From positions 27,074 to 91,073 of the forward strand of contig CAZOJI010000013.1 in the NCBI GenBank assembly GCA_964580055.1: a stretch of 64,000 nt of DNA, in the 5' to 3' direction. Positions 52,795 to 62,715 of this stretch are shown piece after piece. The DNA comes from JBDGYW01 sp964580055 (GTDB lineage: Bacteria > Gemmatimonadota > Gemmatimonadetes > Gemmatimonadales > GWC2-71-9). The notes beneath the pieces were generated by a model. It made no database searches. It worked only from the letters and a program-made list of their open reading frames with translations, and was not told the origin of the DNA. Each line of letters begins with the position of its first letter. The first letter of the stretch is position 1. Made by a program: the position numbers and the translations under genes.

Positions 52795-55700
52795 TTGCGA
52801 AAGCTCACCCCTAACAAGGCGTACCCCTCTGCAGCCAGGAAAGTGTCGCGCCTCTCGTTAGTCGTGCTCGCTGCCGTATTTACGCTGCCATGCGGCACAC
52901 TGGAGGCCCAGGACGAACCGGGGCCGAAGCTGGGGCTGGTGTTGAGGGAGCCATGGGAGCCGGCGGGATTCCGGACCCCACCGGCGCTCGAGCCCGGTGG
53001 TTGGCTTTCGTTTCGACCTTCCCCCGCCGGGATCGTGGCGCGCTGGTTCGCGGAGATTCGAGAGCTGGCGAAAGAGGCACGATCGAGAAGACGTGTCGCC
53101 CGTCTCCAGGCCTCGCTCCAGTCCGCGGCCGAGCCGGAAACACCGGACATACCCTCGCCGGAGGCGATGGCGCCGCGGCCTGAAGACCTGGCACAACCAC
53201 CCCAGCAGGACGCGTTCGAATCGTTGTCCGAATACGCGGACATCGGACTCGATCTAACGGGCAGGCTCGAGATGGGGCTCGACCGCCTGCGCAATGCAAG
53301 GTGTACGGCCGCTGACGTGTTCAGCACCGCGTCAGGGTGCGTTACGGGATTCCCCACTCCCACGGTGGATCAACAAGCGAATGTGAGTGCCAGTGGCATA
53401 ATCGGCGATCGGGTGCACCTGAGTGTGGATTTCGACACGGAACGCGAGTTCAGCGCGAACAATAACATCACGATCTACTATGAGGGTCTCGAAGACGAGA
53501 TACTGAGGCGCGTCGACGTCGGCACGGTTTCCTTCGAGGCGCCCGAGTCGCGGTTCGTTACCTCGGGGATTCCGGCGAACTCGTTCGGTGTGAAAGCGGA
53601 AGCCCAACTGGGACCTCTCAATTTCAGATCGATATTCGCACAGCAAAAGGGCTCGGCGGTAAGGACCAGGACTTTCACCGTGGGCGACGCGGCCACGCAG
53701 CCCGTGGACTTCGAAACCAGGGATGTGGATTACGAGTCTGGCCGCGCCTTCTTCGTAGTGAACCCGGTCGCGTTACCGGGATACCCGGAAGTGGACATAT
53801 TCGACATCAGCCGGGAAACGCTGCCGGCCCCGCTCAGGCTGTCCGATGTGCGGGTGTATAGGCTTCGCGCCCAGGGGAGCCAAGCGAGGGAAAACCCGAA
53901 TCTGGGCGGCATCGACGCGGTGGCACTGAGGTCAGACAGTCCACAACGCATCGGTCCGTTCTCGTGGGAGCTCCTGGTCGAGGGTACCGACTATTACCTG
54001 GATCCGTCCGGTACATGGTTTGCTCTCGATACGCGTGTTGGGCTCCAGGATTTCCTGGCGGTTTCGTATGTAACCACTTCCGGCGACACCGTAGGCACCT
54101 TTCCGGTCGTGAACGGCGATGGAGACACGCTGCAGCTGATCTATGAGCCACGCAGTGATCAAAACGCCCCCACTTTCCCCTATGAAATGCGCAACTGGTA
54201 TCGCCTGGGAAGCCAGGATATCGACCGCGGGTCGATCGGCCTGGCTATCGAGGTCAGGAACTCCGAGACACCTCTAGACGGGCGCGGAACCTATCTGTCC
54301 CGCCTCGGGTTGGCACAAACCACTGATCCTTCAACTCTCGACGAATTCAACCGCGTGTTTCCCCGGGAGCGTGATCCGGGAGGTGGAGAACCCATACGTG
54401 ACCTCTTTGTAGTGTTCCCGCATCTGAGGCCCTTTGCGGACAGCACACGCCTGCAGCAGGGCGAGCTCAACGACTCGCTGTACCGGACGCCCACCTTCTT
54501 GATGAGGACTCAAGGTGCGGCTTCCAGGTTCAAGCTGAGAATTCACTATGAGGTAAGCGGGGCGGGTGACCGCTCTAACCTGAGCCTGGGGGCTATCCAG
54601 GTACGCACCGGGAGTGAGCGGCTCTCGATCGGCGAGCGGCTGCTGACCCGCGGCCAAGACTACGAGATAGACTATGCGTTAGGCCAGGTAACGTTCCTCA
54701 AGCCAGACTCCCTCTTCGTGGGACCCACTCAGGTGACCGCCGAGTTCGAGGAAAATCAACTCTTCGATGATGCGCCCAAGAGCATATTCGGCTTCTCGAG
54801 CACATACGCGCTGGGTGCGGCCGGGAATGTACACGCAATCGGGATATTTCAGAGTGAGCGCAGTGTCAGCACGCGACCTACGCTCGGATTCGAGCCGGAA
54901 GCACAGCTCATCGGTGGTCTCAGCACCGATCTGAGCTTCAGGCTGGACGGTCTGACGCGATTTCTGGACCAGATCCCGTTGTTCAGCACTTCTGTGCCAT
55001 CCGCGTTCCAGATCAACGGCGAATTGGCAGTATCCCGCCCCGGCTCCAATCAGAGAGGCGTGGCGTATGTCGAAGACTTCGAGCGCGAGCCGTCGACCCG
55101 GGTGCGGTTGGCGGAGCGGGCCTTCCAACTCGGCAGTGCTCCCACCTCCGGCCGGGGCCTCCCTACAACCCACCTCGGGGCTGGTGGAGGGTTCGATGCA
55201 ACGGATGCGGTTCCGCTGGTATGGCAGAATCTGATCAGAGGTCCCGAAGGTCTGGTGCAGTTTGGGCCGCAAGACATCGACTCTACGATCATACTCACGG
55301 GAACCGGCATCAGCGTGGAGACGACACTGTGGCTGTCCCTGAAGCCGGACACGATCGGCGGTGCGCCGGATCCGAACACAGGCGTTCCTAGATGGTATAG
55401 ATCTCACACGGCGGGACCCAGATGGCGGAGCATGACACAGCCGCTGGGCGGCGGGTCTGGTGTGGGCGTGGACCTGTCGAGGGTAGAGTTCTTGGAGTTC
55501 TGGGTTTTGGAGGACGCCGAGCGCACGGCCAGACAGCAGGATACCTATCTGGTGTTCGATTTCGGACGGATCTTCGAGGATGCCGCGAGGGTGGGGCCAA
55601 CGGAATTCGCAGCGAGCGGTGCCGATACCAGCTTTGCCGGTTTTCAATCCGTCGGTGAAGGTAAACTCGATACCGAGAAGGATACTCTCACCAATGTATT

Positions 55701-58700
55701 CAACGCCCAGCTTCACGACGTGGGGGTTGCGGGAGACGTTATCGACACGATCGTGAACCGTGCGACAGGCGAGCTGATCCAGGATCTGCCACTGTGCGAT
55801 CTGCGCGGCTATACCGATGTAACGGCCTTCTCACGGGGCGACCTGCTGGCTCGTTGTTCTCGTGGCAACGGAGTCCTGAACACCGAAGATCTGGACGGTG
55901 ACAATAGACTGGACGTGGATGTCGGCGTCACTCGGGAAGATTTCGTGCGCTATGTGGTCCCTGTCGGAGATGATCGCTATTTCGTGCGACGGGGCGGCAC
56001 GTATGTAGACGAGAGCGGCGGTACCCATACCTGGCGGCTTTACCGGGTGCCTTTCAGGGAAGACACCGTACAGGTGGGGCGACCCAATCTGTTTCAGATT
56101 CAAGCTCTGCGACTCACGGTCGTTGCGCCCGACCAGCCGTCGGTTGAACGCGAGATCTCCGTCGCCCTCGCCCGGATGAGGTTGGTGGGATCACCTTGGA
56201 TAAAACGTGCCGCCGCGCCCATTACCGGCTTGAGTGGAAGCCGAACCGAACTCAGCGGGGAGGTGATCGCCTCGGTGATCACCACGGAAAACACGGACCT
56301 CGGATACGAGTCTCCCCCAGGCATTTTGAACCAGGCCGAGCGCGCCGATGCAGGGTTCGGGTTCGGTACGCAACAGATCAACGAGAAGGCATTGCGACTT
56401 CTAGCGACTGGACTGCAGGCTGGTGAGAGGGGTGAAGCGTTCCTGCGGTTCATGGATGCTGCCGAAAAGAACTTCCTCAAGTACAGAGAACTCAGAGTAT
56501 GGGCCCGTGGGAGCGGGCCGGGATGGGAGGAAGGCGATCTCGAATTCTTCATCAAGTTGGGCGGGGACGAGCACAATTTCTACATGTACCGGGCGCCAGC
56601 TCGCAGTGTTACTTGGGAACCTGAGGTCGTGGTGGAGTTGGGCAAGTGGGCGCAGCTACGGGCCGAAGTGGAGGCGGCTTGGCTAAGCGGTGCCCCGCCT
56701 TCCGGGGCGGCGGAATGCGGTGGTGATACCAATGCCTACGTTGCCTGCGACGGTCCGTACATGGTGCAGGTTAGGGACCCGGGTACCACACCCCCCAACC
56801 TGGCGCGCGTGTCAGAGGTGGCTGTCGGGATTTACAGAGGTCGGGAAACGGTCCCGATAAATCAGGCGGAATTATGGGTGGACGACATCAGGCTGGCTGA
56901 CTTGGTGGACGAGGTCGGCGCGGCGGCGGCACTGGACATGCGGCTGGCGGCTGCGGACATAGCTGAGATTACCTTTGACATGAGTCGGATCGACGACCAG
57001 TTCAGGCAGCTCGGCGAATCGCCCAGATATGTAACCGACGAAGTGCGCAACTTCGCCTCGATACTCCGCCTCGACAAGTTGATGCCGGAAAGATGGGGTT
57101 ACAACATGCCCCTGGCCATCAGGCATACCGGGACGGCCGCCGATCCCTTCTATATCGAACAGACCGATGTTCGCGCCCAGGCGCTGCCGAACTTGAGACG
57201 CCCCGGGAGTTCTCTCACTACCGTGGAGTTGTCGCTGAGGCGAGTGCGCGCGGGATCTTCGTTTCTTGAACGCCTGCTTCTGGACCCGCTGGCCTTACGA
57301 GCGTACCGGACTTCGGGACGAGACATGAATTCGCTGAGCGAAGCGCGCACGCAGAATCAACAGCTGTTTGCAGATTACTCGACCTCTCCAAGAGCTCGCA
57401 CCGTAAAGGCTGTGCCGCAGTTTCTGATCGATTTCGTCGACCGGCTGCCCGGTTTCGTGAGCAACAGCGAATTCGCGAACTCGCTCCGAACCGCCCGCCT
57501 ACGTTGGAACCCCCAGCGCTTCCGGGTGACGACTCGTTTGACGGACCATCTCACGGAGCGGCGCGCCTTCCGCGTGCCTGTCGAACTCGCACGGGACTCG
57601 CTGATCCGACCGTCGCGTCGCGTGAATCACGTGTTGCGAACGACTGCCGAGCTCGACTTGCGCCCGTTCTCGAGTCTGGGCTTGCGAGCGGCATATGAGA
57701 CTACACGCGACCTTCACGACTACGGAGATTCCACCTCGGTAGGGAGGCTGCTCGACGCCAAGAAACGTTCTTTGCTTGGGATGGACGTCGGTTTCGAGCG
57801 AACCCGCAATATCAGGACGGGCCTGGACGTTGCTCCTGCCGTGAGTGCATGGCTAAGACCACGGTTCGTTATGTTGACGAGGTTCGAATTCAATCGCGAT
57901 CCAATGGCCAAGCAGCCGGTTCGTGCCGGCCCCGATTCCACCGGCGCCCTGCTGGTGCCGGAGGCCGCGGCCAACTCCAGGCTCCGCGAGTGGGGAACTA
58001 CGGTGGATCTGGCGAGGTTGGTTCAAGGACTGGCGGGCGATTCTAGTAGAGTCACTTCGTTAGCCAAAGGTGTGCTGCCGGCCGACATCTCCTTCGAGCG
58101 CGAGCGCAACTCCAATTTCAACGAGATAGCATTCACGCCAGACCTGAGTTACCAGCTGGCATGGGGCGATCTGGACGAGTTCCGCAGCCAAAGCGGAGCG
58201 CTCGCTGCATCGACAGCCGAGACTACGACGCTCACGGCGACAGGAGGCACTAGCCTGCCGTTCGGCGGACAGCTGCGGCTGAATTACCGCAAGGGACGAA
58301 ATACCGTGTGGTTTCGGCGTGCGGACGGTCAGCAAAGGAACGAACAGACTACGCGCGAATGGCCGTCACTGACGATGTCCTGGGTGTACACGCCCAGTTC
58401 CGGAATAAAGGCGGTGCTTTCGAGCGTCAGCGCCCAAATGCGATATGTCGTGGAACATCGCAGGACCCTTCGACCCCGATTCGATCCGCTGGACGGCGGC
58501 GGTGGTAACGTCCCCAGCGTTCTCACCGAAGACGATCGGACGACCCTCGCCCCGAGCATCACCTTGGTCTGGCCCGGTGGTGTAACTACCTCTGCGTCGT
58601 ACTCTACGGAATCGAGCGCACGCCTGACATCTGGTAACACGATCAACACGGACCGCTCCCAGTGGCGCGGCTCTCTGGCGTTCGGGTTTCGTCCTCCGGT

Positions 58701-58986
58701 GTGGTTGATGCGGTTGAGAAGTCAGATCCGTACTAATGTATCGGTGAATTCCTCGCGGCGGGCGGTATGCCTGGTCCGCGCCGGCAGCGACGAATGTGGC
58801 AGCGTGTCGGACAGCCGCCGACACCAACTGGCGGTGCGTCTCGACACGGGTTTGTCTGAGATGCTTCGTGGTGGAGCGAACCTCAATTATGTAGTGAACG
58901 ACCTGAGGCATACGTCTGACCGGCTGTCGCAACTCGTCTTCAGCCTCTTTCTCGATCTGCGGCTGTTTGCGGGGGAGATGAGGTAA
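52795..58986 (+). CDS. SprA-like giant outer-membrane protein (type IX translocon type)
   Basis: A 2063-residue protein with a Sec signal (LSLVVLAAVFTLPCGTLEAQ). The body is almost all beta strand with long loops. Family-like segments are SGIPANSFGVKAEAQLGPLN, FRSIFAQQKGS, a segment starting RVAYVEDFE-like (GVAYVEDFERE), and FGTQQINEKALRLLATGLQ. These match SprA, which in Bacteroidota forms the 36-strand type IX secretion barrel (about 2400 residues). The start is uncertain: TTG 52795, or GTG 52843 nearer the signal. No other T9SS gene is in the window. Confidence 0.82.
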   Translation: MRKLTPNKAYPSAARKVSRLSLVVLAAVFTLPCGTLEAQDEPGPKLGLVLREPWEPAGFRTPPALEPGGWLSFRPSPAGIVARWFAEIRELAKEARSRRRVARLQASLQSAAEPETPDIPSPEAMAPRPEDLAQPPQQDAFESLSEYADIGLDLTGRLEMGLDRLRNARCTAADVFSTASGCVTGFPTPTVDQQANVSASGIIGDRVHLSVDFDTEREFSANNNITIYYEGLEDEILRRVDVGTVSFEAPESRFVTSGIPANSFGVKAEAQLGPLNFRSIFAQQKGSAVRTRTFTVGDAATQPVDFETRDVDYESGRAFFVVNPVALPGYPEVDIFDISRETLPAPLRLSDVRVYRLRAQGSQARENPNLGGIDAVALRSDSPQRIGPFSWELLVEGTDYYLDPSGTWFALDTRVGLQDFLAVSYVTTSGDTVGTFPVVNGDGDTLQLIYEPRSDQNAPTFPYEMRNWYRLGSQDIDRGSIGLAIEVRNSETPLDGRGTYLSRLGLAQTTDPSTLDEFNRVFPRERDPGGGEPIRDLFVVFPHLRPFADSTRLQQGELNDSLYRTPTFLMRTQGAASRFKLRIHYEVSGAGDRSNLSLGAIQVRTGSERLSIGERLLTRGQDYEIDYALGQVTFLKPDSLFVGPTQVTAEFEENQLFDDAPKSIFGFSSTYALGAAGNVHAIGIFQSERSVSTRPTLGFEPEAQLIGGLSTDLSFRLDGLTRFLDQIPLFSTSVPSAFQINGELAVSRPGSNQRGVAYVEDFEREPSTRVRLAERAFQLGSAPTSGRGLPTTHLGAGGGFDATDAVPLVWQNLIRGPEGLVQFGPQDIDSTIILTGTGISVETTLWLSLKPDTIGGAPDPNTGVPRWYRSHTAGPRWRSMTQPLGGGSGVGVDLSRVEFLEFWVLEDAERTARQQDTYLVFDFGRIFEDAARVGPTEFAASGADTSFAGFQSVGEGKLDTEKDTLTNVFNAQLHDVGVAGDVIDTIVNRATGELIQDLPLCDLRGYTDVTAFSRGDLLARCSRGNGVLNTEDLDGDNRLDVDVGVTREDFVRYVVPVGDDRYFVRRGGTYVDESGGTHTWRLYRVPFREDTVQVGRPNLFQIQALRLTVVAPDQPSVEREISVALARMRLVGSPWIKRAAAPITGLSGSRTELSGEVIASVITTENTDLGYESPPGILNQAERADAGFGFGTQQINEKALRLLATGLQAGERGEAFLRFMDAAEKNFLKYRELRVWARGSGPGWEEGDLEFFIKLGGDEHNFYMYRAPARSVTWEPEVVVELGKWAQLRAEVEAAWLSGAPPSGAAECGGDTNAYVACDGPYMVQVRDPGTTPPNLARVSEVAVGIYRGRETVPINQAELWVDDIRLADLVDEVGAAAALDMRLAAADIAEITFDMSRIDDQFRQLGESPRYVTDEVRNFASILRLDKLMPERWGYNMPLAIRHTGTAADPFYIEQTDVRAQALPNLRRPGSSLTTVELSLRRVRAGSSFLERLLLDPLALRAYRTSGRDMNSLSEARTQNQQLFADYSTSPRARTVKAVPQFLIDFVDRLPGFVSNSEFANSLRTARLRWNPQRFRVTTRLTDHLTERRAFRVPVELARDSLIRPSRRVNHVLRTTAELDLRPFSSLGLRAAYETTRDLHDYGDSTSVGRLLDAKKRSLLGMDVGFERTRNIRTGLDVAPAVSAWLRPRFVMLTRFEFNRDPMAKQPVRAGPDSTGALLVPEAAANSRLREWGTTVDLARLVQGLAGDSSRVTSLAKGVLPADISFERERNSNFNEIAFTPDLSYQLAWGDLDEFRSQSGALAASTAETTTLTATGGTSLPFGGQLRLNYRKGRNTVWFRRADGQQRNEQTTREWPSLTMSWVYTPSSGIKAVLSSVSAQMRYVVEHRRTLRPRFDPLDGGGGNVPSVLTEDDRTTLAPSITLVWPGGVTTSASYSTESSARLTSGNTINTDRSQWRGSLAFGFRPPVWLMRLRSQIRTNVSVNSSRRAVCLVRAGSDECGSVSDSRRHQLAVRLDTGLSEMLRGGANLNYVVNDLRHTSDRLSQLVFSLFLDLRLFAGEMR

Positions 58987-58996
58987 GGTGTAGTGC

Positions 58997-59059
58997 GTGG
59001 TGAGTAGGGAGTTGTGAGTGGTAATGACATCCGGTGGTAAGGCGGAGTCTACTCACCAC
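58997..59059. repeat. GTGAGTA-type intergenic inverted repeat
   Basis: GTGGTGAGTA (58997-59006) is complementary to TACTCACCAC (59050-59059). The included AGTAGGGAG (59003-59011) also occurs at 19154 and 24912. It sits right after the SprA-like gene. Confidence 0.6.
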
Positions 59060-59152
59060 TCACCACCTGCCACTAACCATCGCCGCGTTTCTTCGCACTT
59101 CCATGCGTCAAAACGGTTTGGTTCAGAAACCCGATCGCCCCATTATGGCGCA

Positions 59153-59767
59153 ATGGTATCGAAGGAAAACAAGAACGCCGCGTTCATGCTCCTGGGACTC
59201 GCGGCGATGGGGCTCGTGGCCAGGCTGGTGGTCGGCGGCGGACCGAATCCTGGTGCGGTGCTGTACAGCGCTCCTACGCGCGATACCGTAGTGCGCGACT
59301 CGCTGGCTGCGCAGGCAGCTCGACTGGCGAGGCCGCTTGCCGACGGGGAACGCATAGACCTCGACCAAGCGCCAGCAGTGGAGCTGACGCGCTTGCCCAG
59401 GATCGGTCCGGGCCTGGCCACTCGGATTGTCGCCGATCGAGAGGCAAACGGCCCGTTCGGATCCATTGAGGAGGTTGACCGGGTCCCTGGGATCGGATCG
59501 GCGGTGCTCCAGTCGATAGCCCCGCACGCAAAATTCTCGGGAAGGCGGCGGTCTGGGAATCGCTCGGCTGTTTCCAGAATTCGCATCAACTACGCGACGG
59601 CCGAGCAACTGGCGACACTCCCAGGCATAGGGATGGTCCGGGCGGAAGCGATCATCGAGGATCGCTCGACGCGGGGACGGTACAGGGATGTGGACGATTT
59701 GAAGCGAGTCCACGGCATCGGAGCGGCCACCGTCGAGCGACTCAGGCCCCTGGTCGTGGTACCTTGA
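59153..59767 (+). CDS. ComEA-like helix-hairpin-helix DNA-binding protein
   Basis: A 204-residue protein. An N-terminal membrane anchor (AAFMLLGLAAMGLVARLVV) is followed by two HhH domains: IDLDQAPAVELTRLPRIGPG...VPGIGSAVLQ and RINYATAEQLATLPGIGMVR...VHGIGAATVERL. ComEA binds incoming DNA at the membrane during natural transformation. ATG at 59153 is chosen near the hydrophobic segment; no clear Shine-Dalgarno sequence. It lies 81 bases before pilB. Confidence 0.85.
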   Translation: MVSKENKNAAFMLLGLAAMGLVARLVVGGGPNPGAVLYSAPTRDTVVRDSLAAQAARLARPLADGERIDLDQAPAVELTRLPRIGPGLATRIVADREANGPFGSIEEVDRVPGIGSAVLQSIAPHAKFSGRRRSGNRSAVSRIRINYATAEQLATLPGIGMVRAEAIIEDRSTRGRYRDVDDLKRVHGIGAATVERLRPLVVVP

Positions 59768-59848
59768 CACTAGTTCGGGCGCCCCTACCTTACGCCGTTG
59801 AACGCAAATGGGTTAAGGTTAGTCCTACTCCACATTGTCAGGACTGCG

Positions 59849-61558
59849 ATGGCAACTGCGGCAACCGGCACCGAGCGGCTGGGCGACCTTCTGGTCCGCG
59901 ACGGACTCATAACACGAGAACAGCTGCAACAGGCGCTTTCCGATCAAAAGGGAACGGGGTACCGTCTCGGGTACACCCTCGTGAAACTCGGGTTCGTTGA
60001 AGAGACCGAGATAACCAAGATGTTGGCTCGCCAATACCGTATGCCGGCGGTCGATCTATCGCGCTTCGAGGTGGACGAACGGATAGTCAAGCTGGTTCCG
60101 ACGGAAGTGGCGGTGAAACACACGGTACTGCCGCTGAAGCGCGAGGGCCGTACTCTCACGGTCGCGATGTCGGATCCCACCAACGGGGCGGTCGTCGACG
60201 ATCTCAAGTTCATCACGCGCTATGACATCTTCCCGGTGATCGCCGGCGAGTACACACTCCGGCAGGCCATCGAGCGCTACTACGAGCAGAGCGACACGCA
60301 GCTGCAGCAGATTATTGCGGATATCGAGGAAGGTGAAGACCTCGAAGTAATCGAAGAGGAAGACGAAGACGAGGCGCCCACCCAGGTCGCGGACGACGCA
60401 CCTGTGGTCAAGTTGATCAACGGCATCCTCACTGATGCGGTGAAACGTGGGGCAAGCGATATCCACATCGAGCCCTTCGAAAAGGAAATCCGAGTCCGGT
60501 ACCGCGTTGACGGCGCGCTGCAGGAGGTCATGAAGCCGCCGATCAAGCTCAAAGCAGCGCTCACGAGCCGCATCAAGATCATGTCAGCCCTCAATATCGC
60601 AGAGCGCCGCCTGCCTCAGGATGGACGGATAAAGCTCAAGATGGGCAAGCGGGTCATCGATTTTCGGGTGTCGACGCTGCCGGTGATCTTTGGCGAGAAG
60701 ATAGTCCTCAGAATCCTGGATAAGGGGAATCTCACGCTCGATCTTCAGAAGTTCGGCTTCGAGCCAAAAGCCGAGAAGGACCTCATGGGTGCCATCATGA
60801 ACCCCTACGGGATGGTGCTGGTTACGGGACCGACCGGTTCGGGCAAGACCACGACACTCTACTCGGCGCTGTCTCAGGTCAACAACATGGACGTGAACAT
60901 CATGACGGCCGAGGATCCCGTGGAGTACAACATCCACGGAATCAACCAGGTTCTGGTTCGCACCGCGATCGGGATGACGTTTGCCGCAGCGTTGAAGGCG
61001 TTTCTGCGTCAGGATCCCAACATTGTAATGGTCGGTGAGATCCGCGACATAGAGACCGGTAGTATCGCGATCAAGGCCGCGCTCACGGGCCACTTGGTGT
61101 TGTCTACTCTGCACACAAACGATGCGCCCTCAACCGTCACCCGCATGATCGACATGGGAATTGAGCCCTTCAACGTGGCCAGTGCCGTGAACCTGATCGT
61201 GGCGCAGCGTCTGGTGAGACGTATTTGCAGCACCTGCAAGGAAGAGCACAAGTACAATCCGGAAGAACTGGCAGCGATGGGCATCAGTCAAGAAGACGCC
61301 GCAACCCTGACCTTTTATAAGGGAAAAGGGTGCGATACCTGTGGTGATTCCGGCTACAAGGGTCGCCAGGGTCTGTACGAAGTAATGGCGATGACTCCGG
61401 AGCTGCGGCGTATGATATTGCGGGGTGCATCCACGGCGGATCTCGAGGAGCAGGCGATCAAGGATGGCATGCTGACGCTGCGGATGGATGGCATGTTGAA
61501 AGTAAAGAAAGGCATCACAACTCTGGAGGAAGTGGTGAAGGAAACGGCGGCCGGATAA
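59849..61558 (+). CDS. pilB: Type IV pilus assembly / type II secretion ATPase PilB
   Basis: A 569-residue extension ATPase. N-terminal MshEN domain (LGDLLVRDGLITREQLQQAL), Walker A GPTGSGKTT, Asp box and Walker B region MVGEIRDIETGSIA, and zinc tetracysteine CSTC...CDTCG. An acidic linker (EEGEDLEVIEEEDEDE) joins the N domains to the core. It powers pilus extension. AGGA precedes ATG 59849. Its stop overlaps pilT by one base (TAATG). Confidence 0.95.
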   Translation: MATAATGTERLGDLLVRDGLITREQLQQALSDQKGTGYRLGYTLVKLGFVEETEITKMLARQYRMPAVDLSRFEVDERIVKLVPTEVAVKHTVLPLKREGRTLTVAMSDPTNGAVVDDLKFITRYDIFPVIAGEYTLRQAIERYYEQSDTQLQQIIADIEEGEDLEVIEEEDEDEAPTQVADDAPVVKLINGILTDAVKRGASDIHIEPFEKEIRVRYRVDGALQEVMKPPIKLKAALTSRIKIMSALNIAERRLPQDGRIKLKMGKRVIDFRVSTLPVIFGEKIVLRILDKGNLTLDLQKFGFEPKAEKDLMGAIMNPYGMVLVTGPTGSGKTTTLYSALSQVNNMDVNIMTAEDPVEYNIHGINQVLVRTAIGMTFAAALKAFLRQDPNIVMVGEIRDIETGSIAIKAALTGHLVLSTLHTNDAPSTVTRMIDMGIEPFNVASAVNLIVAQRLVRRICSTCKEEHKYNPEELAAMGISQEDAATLTFYKGKGCDTCGDSGYKGRQGLYEVMAMTPELRRMILRGASTADLEEQAIKDGMLTLRMDGMLKVKKGITTLEEVVKETAAG

Positions 61559-62697
61559 TGGCGGAGACCACTGCCCAGCAGAGCGAGTCGACCGGCGTCA
61601 ATCTGCGCTCTCTTCTCGAAGAGATGATCGAACGCGACGCTTCGGATTTGCATATAACTGCTGGAGAACGACCCAAGCTCAGGGTGGACGGCGACATCAC
61701 CGATTCAGTGGTGGAACACCAACTCACCCCAAAGGAGACGCTGCAGGTAGCTTACTCCGTGCTCACCGAGAATCAGAAGAAGCGATTCGAAAACGAAGAC
61801 GAACTCGATTTCTCTTTCGGCATACAGAACCTCGCACGGTTCCGTGGTAACTGCTTCAAGCAACGCGGCTGTATTACCATGGTTATCAGGCAGATTCCCT
61901 TCTCGGTCAAGACCTTCGACGAGCTGGGCCTGCCTCCCGCGCTTGCCGAATTCTCAGATCGCCCGCGAGGCCTGGTTCTGGTCACCGGCCCGACCGGATC
62001 CGGGAAGTCGACCACCCTCGCCGCGATGATCGATAGAATCAACAAGAAGCGCAAGGCTCACATCATCACCGTGGAAGACCCGATCGAGTTCATCCACCGC
62101 CATCAAAGTTGTATCATCAATCAACGTGAGGTGGGTACGGATACCAAGTCATTTGCGAACGCCCTGAAGTACGCGTTGCGGCAGGATCCAGACGTCGTTT
62201 TGATCGGTGAGATGAGGGATCTCGAGACGATTCAGGCAGCGCTCACAATTGCGGAGACGGGGCATCTAGCGTTTGCCACGCTGCACACGAACTCCGCTGC
62301 CGAGACCATCAACAGGATCATCGACGTATTTCCATCACACCAACAGGCGCAGGTCCGCGCCCAACTCGCGTTCGTGTTGGAGGGTGTGGTAACTCAAACC
62401 CTGCTCCAAAAGGCGTCGGGTAAGGGCCGCATTATGGCCTGTGAGATCATGAAAGCCACACCCGCCATTCGCGCGTTGATCCGCGATGACAAGGTGCATC
62501 AGATCTATTCGGCAATGCAGGCAGGCAAGAAGCATGGTATGCTAACGCTGGCCGATTCTCTATATATGCAATACATGTCACGGGAAGTGACCCTGGAAGA
62601 GTGCCTCAGAGTCACCCCGGATCAAAACGAGTTCTTGCGCATGATCGGGGAACCAGTCATAGACGAGGGAGCCGCCCCCAGCGGCAAGCGACGTTAG
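61558..62697 (+). CDS. pilT: Type IV pilus retraction ATPase PilT
   Basis: A 379-residue hexameric ATPase. Walker A GPTGSGKST, Walker B VLIGEMRD, and the retraction motif AIRALIRDDKVHQIYSAMQ (AIRNLIRE-like). N-terminal DASDLHITAGERPKLRVDG is typical. It retracts pili for twitching and DNA uptake. It starts on the last base of pilB. Confidence 0.95.
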   Translation: MAETTAQQSESTGVNLRSLLEEMIERDASDLHITAGERPKLRVDGDITDSVVEHQLTPKETLQVAYSVLTENQKKRFENEDELDFSFGIQNLARFRGNCFKQRGCITMVIRQIPFSVKTFDELGLPPALAEFSDRPRGLVLVTGPTGSGKSTTLAAMIDRINKKRKAHIITVEDPIEFIHRHQSCIINQREVGTDTKSFANALKYALRQDPDVVLIGEMRDLETIQAALTIAETGHLAFATLHTNSAAETINRIIDVFPSHQQAQVRAQLAFVLEGVVTQTLLQKASGKGRIMACEIMKATPAIRALIRDDKVHQIYSAMQAGKKHGMLTLADSLYMQYMSREVTLEECLRVTPDQNEFLRMIGEPVIDEGAAPSGKRR

Positions 62698-62715
62698 TCA
62701 GCTCCGGAGAACGAG

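Noticed and set aside
54679..55716. A 345-codon minus-strand frame
   Set aside because: Antisense to the SprA-like gene, with no domain or ribosome site.
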